Of a stretch of DNA of 9,937 nucleotides, positions 1 through 5,749 are shown in pieces (the stretch's first letter is position 1; the number at the start of each line of letters is the position of its first letter). This stretch comes from Kineosporiaceae bacterium (GTDB taxonomy: Bacteria > Actinomycetota > Actinomycetes > Actinomycetales > Angustibacteraceae). The position numbers and the translations under genes were made by a program. Below the pieces are notes generated by a model, which saw only the letters and a list, made by a program, of their open reading frames with translations, had not been told where the DNA came from and did no database searches. The stretch lies in NCBI GenBank assembly GCA_027345905.1, contig DAIETC010000230.1, forward strand, positions 1 through 9,937, given 5' to 3'.

Positions 1-917
1 ACGACCAGGCTCTCGCCCAGGCGATCCAGGTGCGCGCGCAGCTTCGTCACCTCGTCCGCGCCGGCGTCCAGCAGGTACATCACCTCGTACGCCGGCCCGG
101 GCGCCGCGCTGCCCGCCGCACCTTGCCCCGCGCCGTGCGCCAACCCGTCCCCCGCGCCGTGCGCCAAGCCTTCCCCCGCGCCGTGCGCCAAGCCGTCCCC
201 CGCGCCGTGCGCCAAGCCTTCCCCCGCGCCTTCCCCCGCGACTGCAACCCCGGCCGCCGCGAACCCGACTAGGGCGCGGGAAGCGCGCCGCCGGCGTACC
301 GGACGTTGGCCCTGCACCGTCGCGCTCAGCGTCTCGAGCAGGACCAGCAGCCCCCGGCCCCCGGCGTCGACCACTCCGGCACGTGCGAGCGCCTCCAGCT
401 GACGCGGGGTGCGGGCCAGGGCCAGCCGGGCTGCGCGCACCGCTGCCTCGGTCACCTCGGCCAACGTGCCTCCGAGAGCACCGTCGGCTGCGGCCCGGGC
501 CACCGAGAGCATGGTGCCCTCGACCGGACGGCTCAGGGCGGCGTACGCCTGGTCGGCGCCCCGGCGCAGCGCCGCAGCCACCGCCTGCGGGCCACCACCC
601 GGCTGCTCGAGCAGCACCTCGGCCCACCCGCCGATCAGCTGGGACAAGATCACCCCGGAGTTGCCCCGGGCCCCCAGCAGGCTGCCGTGCGCGAACGTGG
701 CTGCGAGGGACTCCAGCGGCCGCTGACCTTCGGCCGGCCACTCGCGTTCGACCGCCGTCACGCCGGCCTCGAGGGTCAACAGCAGGTTGGTGCCGGTGTC
801 GTGGTCGGCCACCGGGTACACGTTGGACCGGTCGATGTCCTCGCGCTGCTCGCTGAGCACCGCCAGCGAGTGCAGCGCCCACCGGCGCGCCGCACGGGCG
901 TCCAGGCGCTCGAGCAC
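1..917 (-). CDS. DAK2 (DhaL-like) domain protein, FakA/YloV type, C-terminus beyond window edge
   Basis: The 305 visible residues begin with a DAK2 domain, the ATP-binding fold of dihydroxyacetone kinase DhaL and of the fatty acid kinase subunit FakA. Seen: the metal-ligand region VYPVADHDTGTN (residues 33-44, aspartates D38 and D40), LGARGNSGVILSQL (81-94), EGTMLSVARA (133-142) and AGVVDAGGRGLLVLLE (180-195). The family normally has DGD where this protein has DHD; both aspartates remain. A Gly/Ala/His-rich repeat linker (about 228-268) leads into YEVMYLLDA (277-285), the start of the FakA middle domain, which then runs off the window. The GTG start at 917 is chosen because GGAGGT (positions 928-923) lies five bases upstream. 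FakA phosphorylates fatty acids held by FakB (DegV family); that role here is inferred from family membership. It is divergent from rpmB, as in many actinobacteria. Confidence 0.9.
   Translation of the reverse strand, partial: MLERLDARAARRWALHSLAVLSEQREDIDRSNVYPVADHDTGTNLLLTLEAGVTAVEREWPAEGQRPLESLAATFAHGSLLGARGNSGVILSQLIGGWAEVLLEQPGGGPQAVAAALRRGADQAYAALSRPVEGTMLSVARAAADGALGGTLAEVTEAAVRAARLALARTPRQLEALARAGVVDAGGRGLLVLLETLSATVQGQRPVRRRRASRALVGFAAAGVAVAGEGAGEGLAHGAGDGLAHGAGEGLAHGAGDGLAHGAGQGAAGSAAPGPAYEVMYLLDAGADEVTKLRAHLDRLGESLV
132..239 (-). repeat. In-frame 24-bp tandem repeat (4 copies plus a half copy) in the DAK2 protein linker
   Basis: Four 24-bp units (132-155, 156-179, 180-203, 204-227) and a half unit (228-239) encode repeats of the octapeptide D/E-G-L-A-H-G-A-G. 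Apart from the acidic codon, which alternates D, E, D, E along the array, the units differ by a single base. The alternation suggests that a 48-bp pair was duplicated. The reading frame is kept, so copy-number change would only lengthen or shorten a flexible linker between two folded domains. Confidence 0.93.
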
Positions 918-1001
918 CGTTCACCTCCGAGCCATGGCAGCCCGCGCGACGGGCGGACTGCACCGCGCGCTCGCGTGGCAGGCTAGCGCCGCGCTCAGGT
1001 T

Positions 1002-1030
1002 TTGGGCCGCACCCCGGATTCGGCTAGGCT
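1002..1030 (+). promoter_or_regulatory. Candidate rpmB promoter (TTGGGC, 17 bp, TAGGCT)
   Basis: TTGGGC at 1002-1007 and TAGGCT at 1025-1030 are separated by 17 bp, a spacing that fits a housekeeping sigma factor and the TANNNT -10 consensus of actinobacteria. Transcription would start near 1037 and give a leader of about 100 bases before rpmB. The 918-1137 gap holds little else: a possible -10 for the divergent DAK2 gene is TAGCCT on the minus strand at 985-980. Both calls rest on sequence only. Confidence 0.4.
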
Positions 1031-1137
1031 AGGCCGGTCGCCCGATCCGTTCGGGCTGCTCGCGCCGCCTCGTCTGGTCGTTCGCCGACCCAGGGTGGGC
1101 GAACCTCGCCGTTCGACCGACGATCAGGAGTACACCC

Positions 1138-1323
1138 GTGGCTGCCAACTGCGACGTCTGCGGCAAGGGGCCGTCGTTCGGTTTCGCCGTCTCGCACTCC
1201 CACCGTCGCACCAAGCGTCGCTGGAACCCCAACATCCAGCGGGTACGGGCCATGGTGGGGGCCACACCCAAGCGGCTGAACGTGTGCACCTCCTGCCTGA
1301 AGGCCGGCAAGGTCACCCGCTGA
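1138..1323 (+). CDS. rpmB: 50S ribosomal protein bL28
   Basis: This 61-residue protein is a structural part of the large ribosomal subunit. It has the standard bL28 layout: an N-terminal CDVCGKGP, then SHSHRRTKRRWNPNIQ (residues 19-34) and the C-terminal NVCTSCLKAGKV. Cysteines C5, C8, C50 and C53 form two CxxC pairs, so this is the zinc-binding (C+) form. Many actinobacteria also carry a cysteine-free paralogue used under zinc limitation, which is not in this window. The GTG start at 1138 has AGGAG at 1126-1130, seven bases upstream. The gene is monocistronic here and convergent with thiL, with a large hairpin between them. Confidence 0.97.
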   Translation: MAANCDVCGKGPSFGFAVSHSHRRTKRRWNPNIQRVRAMVGATPKRLNVCTSCLKAGKVTR

Positions 1324-1381
1324 TCCCGCTCAGCCCCTGGCGCGCCCGGGGCTGACTCGCGGAACGCGGCGCCGACGTCCG

Positions 1382-1439
1382 CGAGAGTGCGACTTCTGGT
1401 GCACTTCGGCGCGAAAAGTGCCCGAAAGTTGCGATCTCG
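1382..1439. terminator. Large stem-loop between convergent rpmB and thiL, candidate bidirectional terminator
   Basis: Three nested helices can form. CGAGA (1382-1386) pairs with TCTCG (1435-1439). GCGACTT (1389-1395) pairs with AAGTTGC (1426-1432) with one G-U. GCACTT (1401-1406) pairs with AAGTGC (1416-1421). A second small inverted repeat, CTCGCGGA (1356-1363) with TCCGCGAG (1378-1385), overlaps the base of the structure. There is no U-tract, which is common for actinobacterial terminators. It lies in the 129-bp convergent gap, so ending both transcripts is the simplest reading; a REP-like repeat is an alternative. Confidence 0.5.
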
Positions 1440-1452
1440 ACCCGGCGGGCGG

Positions 1453-2475
1453 CTAGGGGGCGAAGTGGTCCCAGCCGCCGACGGCGTCGGGCGCGCGGCC
1501 GGCGACGAGCACAGGCACCGGCCCGCCAGCGCGGGTCCGACCGACCACGACGAAGCCCGCAGGGGCCCGGCCGGGGGGGAAGACCGCGAGCAGGCCGTGG
1601 TCCTCACCGCCGCCGAGCACCCAGGACCAGGCGTCGGCCCCCAGGGCCTGTCCCGCCGCCCGCAGCTCCTCGACGCGCGTGCCCAGCGGGCCAGCGTCCA
1701 GGTCGATCGTGACCCCGCTGGCCGTCGCGATGCGCCCCGCGTCGCGCAGCAGCCCGTCACTCACGTCGAGCATGGCGCTCGCCCCGGCGGACGCCGCCGC
1801 CGGGCCTGCCGCGTACGGCGGGCACGGGCGTCGGTGCGCAGCCAGCAACTCGGGCAACCGCCGCTGCGCCAGCTCCGGGCCCCACTGGCCCAACGCGTGC
1901 AGACCCGCCGCCGAACGGCCGAGTGTGCCGGCCAACGCCACGTCCTGGCCGGGCCGCGCGCCAGAGCGCAGCACCGGCGTCCGCCCCTGCAGGTCACCCA
2001 GGGCGGTGACCGACACGGTGATGCAATCGCCGCTGGACAGGTCACCACCGACGACGCTGGCGCCGGTCCCCTCGCAGGCGGCGGCCAGTCCCTGCGCCAG
2101 GTCCAGCGCCCACTGCACCGGCAGGTCGCCGGGCGCCACGAGCGCGACGACCAGCGCCGTGGGCACCGCGCCCATGGCGGCCACGTCGGCCAGGTTCTGC
2201 GCGGCCGCCTTCCAGCCGACGTCCTGCGCGCTGGACCAGTCGCGCCGAAAGTCCCGGCCCTCGACCAGGACGTCGGTGCTCACCACGACCCGCCCGTCCG
2301 GCGCGGCGACCAGTGCGGCGTCGTCGCCTGGCCCGAGCAGCGTGCCCGGGCCCTGCGCCAACAGCGGGAACAACCGCGCGAGCAGCCCGCTCTCGCCCAC
2401 CTCGGCGAGCACGAGCGGTGGCGGGTCGGCGTCGGGCACGCTCGGCACGGTACCGTTCGCCTCGATGTGGGCCAC
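1453..2475 (-). CDS. thiL: Thiamine-monophosphate kinase
   Basis: ThiL phosphorylates thiamine monophosphate to thiamine diphosphate with ATP, the last step of the cofactor pathway, in the cytosol. The PurM/ThiL fold motifs are in order: GESGLLARL (27-35), GPGDDAALV (48-56, metal-binding aspartates), STDVLVEGRDF (66-76), WKAAAQNLADVAAMGA (88-103), GGD (143-145), MLDVSDGLLRDAGRIA (235-250) and GGGEDHGLL (288-296). The 340 residues from GTG at 2475 are a little long for the family because of about 20 extra N-terminal residues without conserved features. Internal GTG codons at 2448 and 2439 are plausible true starts. The 2439 start is preceded by TACCGT seven bases upstream, which suits a leaderless message of 328 codons. 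It is divergent from the Lrp-like gene. No TPP riboswitch was recognised. Confidence 0.95.
   Translation of the reverse strand: MAHIEANGTVPSVPDADPPPLVLAEVGESGLLARLFPLLAQGPGTLLGPGDDAALVAAPDGRVVVSTDVLVEGRDFRRDWSSAQDVGWKAAAQNLADVAAMGAVPTALVVALVAPGDLPVQWALDLAQGLAAACEGTGASVVGGDLSSGDCITVSVTALGDLQGRTPVLRSGARPGQDVALAGTLGRSAAGLHALGQWGPELAQRRLPELLAAHRRPCPPYAAGPAAASAGASAMLDVSDGLLRDAGRIATASGVTIDLDAGPLGTRVEELRAAGQALGADAWSWVLGGGEDHGLLAVFPPGRAPAGFVVVGRTRAGGPVPVLVAGRAPDAVGGWDHFAP
2447..2456. promoter_or_regulatory. Palindromic -10 candidate, ACGGTACCGT, between thiL and the Lrp-like gene
   Basis: The perfect 10-bp palindrome ACGGTACCGT presents the same TANNNT hexamer, TACCGT, on both strands (2451-2456 plus, 2452-2447 minus). 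On the plus strand it would start transcription near 2463, about 40 bases before the Lrp-like gene. On the minus strand it would start at or beside the GTG at 2439 of thiL. No clear -35 element was found for either direction. Confidence 0.35.
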
Positions 2476-2503
2476 CGGCCCGCAACGGGCGTGGGAGGTC
2501 GTC

Positions 2504-2740
2504 GTGGTTGTTCAGGCCTACATCCTGATCCAGACCGACGTCGGCAAGGCGGCCTCCGTCGCGGCCGCCATCGGTGCCATCCCCGGTGTCGTGCAGGCCG
2601 AGGACGTGACCGGCCCGTACGACGTGATCGCCCGGGTCGAGGCCGGCACGATCGACGAGCTGGGCAAGCTGGTCATCGCCCGGATCCAGGATGTCGCGGG
2701 GATCACCCGCACCCTGACGTGCACCGTCGTCCACGTCTGA
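2504..2740 (+). CDS. Lrp/AsnC ligand-binding (RAM) domain protein without a DNA-binding domain
   Basis: This 78-residue protein is just the alpha/beta RAM domain of Lrp/AsnC regulators, the part that oligomerises and binds amino acids. Visible landmarks are QAYILIQTDVGKA (4-16), a central IPGVVQAEDVTGPYDVI (27-43) and the closing strand TRTLTCTVVHV. No helix-turn-helix precedes it: the GTG start at 2504 has GGGAGG at 2493-2498 five bases upstream, so the short form is real and not a truncation. Stand-alone RAM proteins are widespread and their targets are mostly unknown. It overlaps the DUF3515 gene by 22 bases, so the two are probably translated together. Confidence 0.92.
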   Translation: MVVQAYILIQTDVGKAASVAAAIGAIPGVVQAEDVTGPYDVIARVEAGTIDELGKLVIARIQDVAGITRTLTCTVVHV

Positions 2741-3207
2741 GGTCCCTGGCTTCCCGGCCCGCGCTGCTCGCGGGCGCGCTGCTTGCCCTGGCACTGGTGG
2801 CTGGGGGGTGGCTGCTGCTCGGCTCGCGGCCGGTGCAGGTGCGCCCGGCTCCGGCGGCAGCCGACCCGGCCTGCGCCACGCTGGCGGCCCGGTTGCCGCC
2901 CACTTTGGGCGCCCTGCAGCGGCGCGCGACGTCGTCCAGTTCGGCGGGCGTGGCGGCCTGGGGCGACCCGGCGATCATCTGGCTGTGCGGTGTGCCGCAG
3001 CCCGGGCCAAGCCCGAACTGCCTGGACGTGAGCGGAGTCGACTGGATCTTCACCCAGCTGTCCGACGGGACGGCGTTCACGACCTTCGGCCGCGACCCGG
3101 CAGTGCAAGTTCTGGTGCCCAAGGCCTACGCGCCCGAACCGCTGCGCCTGCCACCGCTGTCGGCGGTCGTCGCCGCCGTACCGCAGGGTCCGCACCGCTG
3201 CACCTGA
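2719..3207 (+). CDS. DUF3515 family protein, membrane-anchored or secreted
   Basis: A 162-residue protein of unknown function found next to thiL and D-Ala-D-Ala ligase genes in many actinobacteria. An arginine-rich N-terminus (HRRPRLRSLASR) precedes a hydrophobic stretch (about residues 15-32), which looks like a signal anchor or uncleaved signal peptide and places the rest outside the membrane. The family core is seen in VAAWGDPAIIWLCGVP and VSGVDWIFTQLSDGTAFTTF. Cysteines C52, C91 and C101, and C161 near the C-terminus, could form extracytoplasmic disulfides. The GTG at 2719 is chosen because it is the only usual start codon that keeps the whole hydrophobic segment with its positive flank; it has no strong ribosome-binding site, and coupling to the overlapping upstream gene may explain that. 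Confidence 0.83.
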   Translation: MHRRPRLRSLASRPALLAGALLALALVAGGWLLLGSRPVQVRPAPAAADPACATLAARLPPTLGALQRRATSSSSAGVAAWGDPAIIWLCGVPQPGPSPNCLDVSGVDWIFTQLSDGTAFTTFGRDPAVQVLVPKAYAPEPLRLPPLSAVVAAVPQGPHRCT

Positions 3208-3251
3208 CTCCCGGTGATGGAGCGGGATGCGGCCGCGTCACGTGATCCGGT

Positions 3252-3272
3252 CGGGGGGACGCCGCGCCCCCG
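3252..3272 (+). terminator. GC-rich hairpin after DUF3515, weak terminator candidate
   Basis: CGGGGG (3252-3257) can pair with CCCCCG (3267-3272) around a 9-base loop, 45 bases after the DUF3515 stop. There is no U-tract. It shares the 276-bp convergent gap (3208-3483) with a 19-bp direct repeat and the stem-loop element described separately. Confidence 0.3.
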
Positions 3273-3328
3273 TGATGGCGAGATCGCAGGGTGCGCGACG
3301 CCAGTTCGAGCGTACGCCGTAACCAGGC

Positions 3329-3379
3329 GGCCAGCACCCGCGCGGTCTTGTCGGCACCGGGGCCAGCACCCGCGTGGTC
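3329..3379. repeat. 19-bp direct repeat, two copies 32 bp apart
   Basis: GGCCAGCACCCGCGCGGTC at 3329-3347 recurs at 3361-3379 with one change (C to T). The second copy abuts the conserved stem-loop element that starts at 3381. Function unknown; it could be a duplicated protein-binding site or a remnant of local slippage. Confidence 0.8.
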
Positions 3380-3380
3380 G

Positions 3381-3458
3381 GTGCAGCGGTCGGTGCAGCC
3401 AAACTGTCGCGATCACGGCACTATGCCTGCACCCATGCCTGCACCCATGCCTGCACCC
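3381..3458 (+). repeat. Intergenic stem-loop element, copy A, with three perfect 12-bp repeats
   Basis: The left arm (3381-3400) holds two GGTGCAGC-type units 12 bp apart. A 24-base loop (3401-3424) contains AAACTGTCGCGATCACG. The right arm holds ATGCCTGCACCC three times in perfect tandem (3423-3434, 3435-3446, 3447-3458). Arms 3381-3400 and 3425-3444 pair at 16 of 20 positions. Positions 3381-3446 align without gaps to 9657-9722 at about 57 of 66 identities. The element sits between convergent DUF3515 and barbiturase genes. A lineage-specific terminator, a REP-like repeat or a protein-binding site are all possible. Confidence 0.85.
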
Positions 3459-3483
3459 ACGTAAACAGGGGTGCGCGCGGGGG

Positions 3484-4632
3484 TCACTGCCGGGGCGGAC
3501 GGTACCCCGTGGGCTCGGCGCCGAGGTCGACGATCGCGGCGACCGGGCCGCCGCCGTCCGGGCCCTGGTGGGCGGCGCTGACCGAGACGAACACCGCGGG
3601 GTCGCCGGTCACGGCAGCCGCGACGCCGCCCACGCAGGCCTTGATCTGCCGGTGCCAGTGCACATCGGAGTCGTCGAGCATCGCGTTGCGCCGCCCGGCC
3701 ACCATGCCGTCGGCGCTGACCTCGCACTTGAGGAAGGCGTTGACCAGCCGCCCGTCCAGGTCGCTGCGGTGCGGGCGGTCCGGCAGGTCCAGGCCGGCAT
3801 CGCGGATCGCGGCCCAGATGCCGTCCTGGTCGAGCGCGTCGCGCATCACCGAATGCCCGATGCGAAAGCGCCCGCCGACGCCGCGGGCGTTGCCCACGAC
3901 CACGACCTGCGCGCGGTCCAGCTCGACGCCGGAGGAGCAGGAGGCGACCGAGGAGTACAGCGAGCGGTCGTGCATGACGTCCGCGTCGGTGGGCATGGCG
4001 ATCTCACCCAGAGCGAGCGCCACCCCCAGTGCGGTGCACCCGTTGGACAGGTCCATCGACTCGTGGGTGTGCTCGGTCCACACGCTCTTGCCGCGGCTCT
4101 TGGCATCACGGATGGTGTGAATGGTCAGCAGCGGGGTCTTGGTCTGCACGTAGTGCACGTCCCCGGCGTCGGCGATACCCGCCTGCGCCATCGCCTCGCG
4201 TACCGCGGCCGCCACCTTGGTGATCATGGCGGTGCGTCCGATGTCCTCGGGCAGCAGCACCTCGCTCATCGCGACGCCCACGCTCAGCCGCGGCTCGTCG
4301 GTGCGCTCGGCGTCGGCCAAGGTGGCCGGGTCGAGGCTGGCGAACACCGTGGCGTGCGGGCTGAGCACCCCGTCGGTGCCGCCGGACCAGACGATCGGCA
4401 CCTGCCCGACCTGGGCCGGGGAGCGCGTGCCCTTGGCCACGAGCACCTCGCGAAACGCCCGGTCCGCCAGGATCCGCGTGTAGTCGTTGACCCCGCCGTT
4501 GCCCTCGGTCTTGCCGATCACGGCGAGCACCCGGTCGGCGTCCAGGTCGCCGTCGTCGATCAGTGTGGCCAGGGCGCTGGCGTCGCTGACGTGCAGCAGG
4601 GGGACCTTGCGGACCGTGATCGGCTGGGGCAT
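3484..4632 (-). CDS. Ring-opening amidohydrolase, probably barbiturase
   Basis: This 382-residue enzyme belongs to the small cyanuric acid hydrolase/barbiturase family, which hydrolyses one amide of a pyrimidine-dione or triazine ring. Its three pseudo-symmetric Ser-Lys pairs are recognisable: K41 in GKTEGNGGVNDYT with S83 in SGGTDG, K165 in QTKTPLL with S231/S233 in VASCSSGVEL, and K302 in FLKCEVSADG with S350 in VFVSVSAAHQGPDGGGP. The features VPIVWSGGTDGV, WTEHTHESMDLSNG and DSDVHWHRQIK look closer to Rhodococcus barbiturase than to AtzD/TrzD, from memory and not from a search. Barbiturase makes ureidomalonate from barbiturate in oxidative uracil breakdown; a cyanurate substrate is not excluded. 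The ATG start at 4632 has AGGAG eight bases upstream. It is the last gene of the block, 53 bp after carbamate kinase. Confidence 0.88.
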   Translation of the reverse strand: MPQPITVRKVPLLHVSDASALATLIDDGDLDADRVLAVIGKTEGNGGVNDYTRILADRAFREVLVAKGTRSPAQVGQVPIVWSGGTDGVLSPHATVFASLDPATLADAERTDEPRLSVGVAMSEVLLPEDIGRTAMITKVAAAVREAMAQAGIADAGDVHYVQTKTPLLTIHTIRDAKSRGKSVWTEHTHESMDLSNGCTALGVALALGEIAMPTDADVMHDRSLYSSVASCSSGVELDRAQVVVVGNARGVGGRFRIGHSVMRDALDQDGIWAAIRDAGLDLPDRPHRSDLDGRLVNAFLKCEVSADGMVAGRRNAMLDDSDVHWHRQIKACVGGVAAAVTGDPAVFVSVSAAHQGPDGGGPVAAIVDLGAEPTGYRPPRQ

Positions 4633-4667
4633 GGTTGCGGCTCCTGTGGGTGCGGTGGGTTCGATGG

Positions 4668-4680
4668 GTGGAGGTTCCAC
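4668..4680 (-). other. Small hairpin between carbamate kinase and barbiturase genes
   Basis: GTGGA (4668-4672) and TCCAC (4676-4680) form a perfect 5-bp stem with a 3-base loop, five bases past the carbamate kinase stop. It is too small to be a convincing terminator. It could modestly tune read-through or RNA decay between the two genes. Confidence 0.25.
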
Positions 4681-4685
4681 GGGGT

Positions 4686-5630
4686 TCACGCCGAGTCCGT
4701 TGCTCGGACGACGGTGCCGGCCCGGCCGTGGGCGGCCGCGCCGATCCGCGCCAGGCTGCAGATGACGGCGTACCGCCCCCCCGCCTGCACGAAGCGGCAG
4801 GCGGCCTCGACCTTGGGGCCCATCGAACCGCTCGCGAACTGTCCCTGCGCGGCCAGGGCGCGCAACCGGCCGACGCTGACCTGCTCGAGCGGTTCGGCGC
4901 CGGGCTGCCCCCAGCCCACGACGACGTTGTCGACGTCGTTGGCGATGACCAGCACATCGGCCGCCACGGTTCGGGCGAGCAGGGTGGCGGCGAGGTCCTT
5001 GTCGATGACGGCCTCCACGCCGCGCAGGCGGCCATCGTCGTCGCGCACGCACGGGATGCCGCCACCGCCGGCGGCCACCACCACGAACCCGGCGGCCACG
5101 AGCGCGACGACGGCGTCGCCGTCCAGGATCTGCACCGGCTCGGGCGAGGCCACGACCCGGCGCCAGCCGCGCTCGCCGCGGTCCTGCCAGACCTGACCAT
5201 GCGCGAGCAGCGGTTGCACCTGGTCTTTGGGCAGGTAGCGACCGATCGGCTTGCTGGGCGCCGCGAACCCGGGGTCGGCGGCGTCGACGAGGGTGCGGGT
5301 CACCAGGGCGGCCACGGGACGACGCAGGCCGCGCCGGGCCAGCGCGTCCTCGAGGGCGTTCAGGACGACGAACCCGATGGTGCCCTGCGTCTGGGCCCCG
5401 CACCAGTCCAGGGGCACCGGGGGCACCACGGCGGCGGCCAGCTCGTTCTTCACCAGCAGGTTGCCCACCTGAGGACCGTTGCCGTGCGTGAGGACGACGT
5501 CCACGCCGTCCCCGATCAGCTCGGCCACGGTGGCCATGGCGACGGTGATCGCCGCGATCTGGTCCTGCGGTCTGGCCCGGCCGTGCGGGGAGGTCAGGGC
5601 GTTGCCGCCCAGCGCTACCAGTGCTCGCAC
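4686..5630 (-). CDS. arcC: Carbamate kinase
   Basis: A 314-residue enzyme of the amino-acid kinase fold that transfers phosphate between carbamoyl phosphate and ADP, in catabolism giving ATP plus carbamate (then NH3 and CO2). Family motifs are complete: ALGGNAL (6-12), LTHGNGPQVGNL (47-58), PLDWCGAQTQGTIG (73-86), VDAADPGFAAPSKPIG (115-130), AAGGGGIP (186-193), GVEAVIDKDLAATLLA (204-219), FASGSMGPKVEAA (265-277). One local difference is IANDVDNVVVGWG (229-241), where the family usually has LTDVDAVYINFG. No arginine deiminase or catabolic ornithine carbamoyltransferase gene is visible, so an arginine role is not supported here. With barbiturase just downstream, a ureido-compound route is more likely. 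The GTG start at 5630 has no Shine-Dalgarno but has TAGCGT six bases upstream. UMP kinase and fosfomycin kinase relatives are excluded by the motifs. Confidence 0.95.
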   Translation of the reverse strand: MRALVALGGNALTSPHGRARPQDQIAAITVAMATVAELIGDGVDVVLTHGNGPQVGNLLVKNELAAAVVPPVPLDWCGAQTQGTIGFVVLNALEDALARRGLRRPVAALVTRTLVDAADPGFAAPSKPIGRYLPKDQVQPLLAHGQVWQDRGERGWRRVVASPEPVQILDGDAVVALVAAGFVVVAAGGGGIPCVRDDDGRLRGVEAVIDKDLAATLLARTVAADVLVIANDVDNVVVGWGQPGAEPLEQVSVGRLRALAAQGQFASGSMGPKVEAACRFVQAGGRYAVICSLARIGAAAHGRAGTVVRATDSA

Positions 5631-5636
5631 GCTGCG

Positions 5637-5642
5637 ACGCTA
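5637..5642 (-). promoter_or_regulatory. Candidate -10 box for a leaderless carbamate kinase transcript
   Basis: TAGCGT on the minus strand fits TANNNT and ends six bases before the GTG start at 5630, so transcription would begin at the start codon. The absence of a Shine-Dalgarno supports a leaderless start. No good -35 hexamer was found. This would be an internal promoter for the last two genes of the block. Confidence 0.4.
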
Positions 5643-5674
5643 CGCGCAGGACACCTCGACCCACATGGTGCAAC

Positions 5675-5716
5675 CTCGCCCAACCGGGCACCACCAGGTG
5701 GCGGGTCTCGCCCAAC
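5675..5716. promoter_or_regulatory. Operator-like array: direct repeats flanking a palindrome
   Basis: CTCGCCCAAC occurs at 5675-5684 and again at 5707-5716. Midway between them is CCACCAGGTGG (5691-5701), a palindrome around its central base. The symmetry and its place, upstream of the putative carbamate kinase promoter in a 119-bp gap, suit a regulator site, but chance is possible in GC-rich DNA. The same gap also carries GCCCGGCGCG twice in tandem (5726-5735, 5736-5745) just after the carboxyltransferase stop. Confidence 0.3.
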
Positions 5717-5749
5717 GGCTTTGCGGCCCGGCGCGGCCCGGCGCGAGCC

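Noticed and set aside
1387..2718. Plus-strand open frame running through thiL into the DUF3515 frame
   Set aside because: Only the part from 2719 matches DUF3515. The upstream part is antisense to thiL and of low complexity.
3208..3360. Minus-strand stretch reading ADKTARVLAAWLRR, possible gene remnant
   Set aside because: It looks protein-like for about 20 residues, but has no start signal, runs into DUF3515 antisense, and matches no family known to me.
3381..3458. CRISPR-like array at the three 12-bp repeats
   Set aside because: The repeats are 12 bp with no spacers, and there are no cas genes. It is a tandem repeat within the stem-loop element.
4636..4675. G-quadruplex in the plus strand between carbamate kinase and barbiturase
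   Set aside because: Only three GGG runs with long loops are present, too weak at this GC content.
3214..5196. A 660-codon plus-strand open frame
   Set aside because: It lies opposite barbiturase and carbamate kinase, whose motifs are complete. Long open antisense frames are expected at this GC content, and its translation is Gly/Arg/His-rich with no domain.
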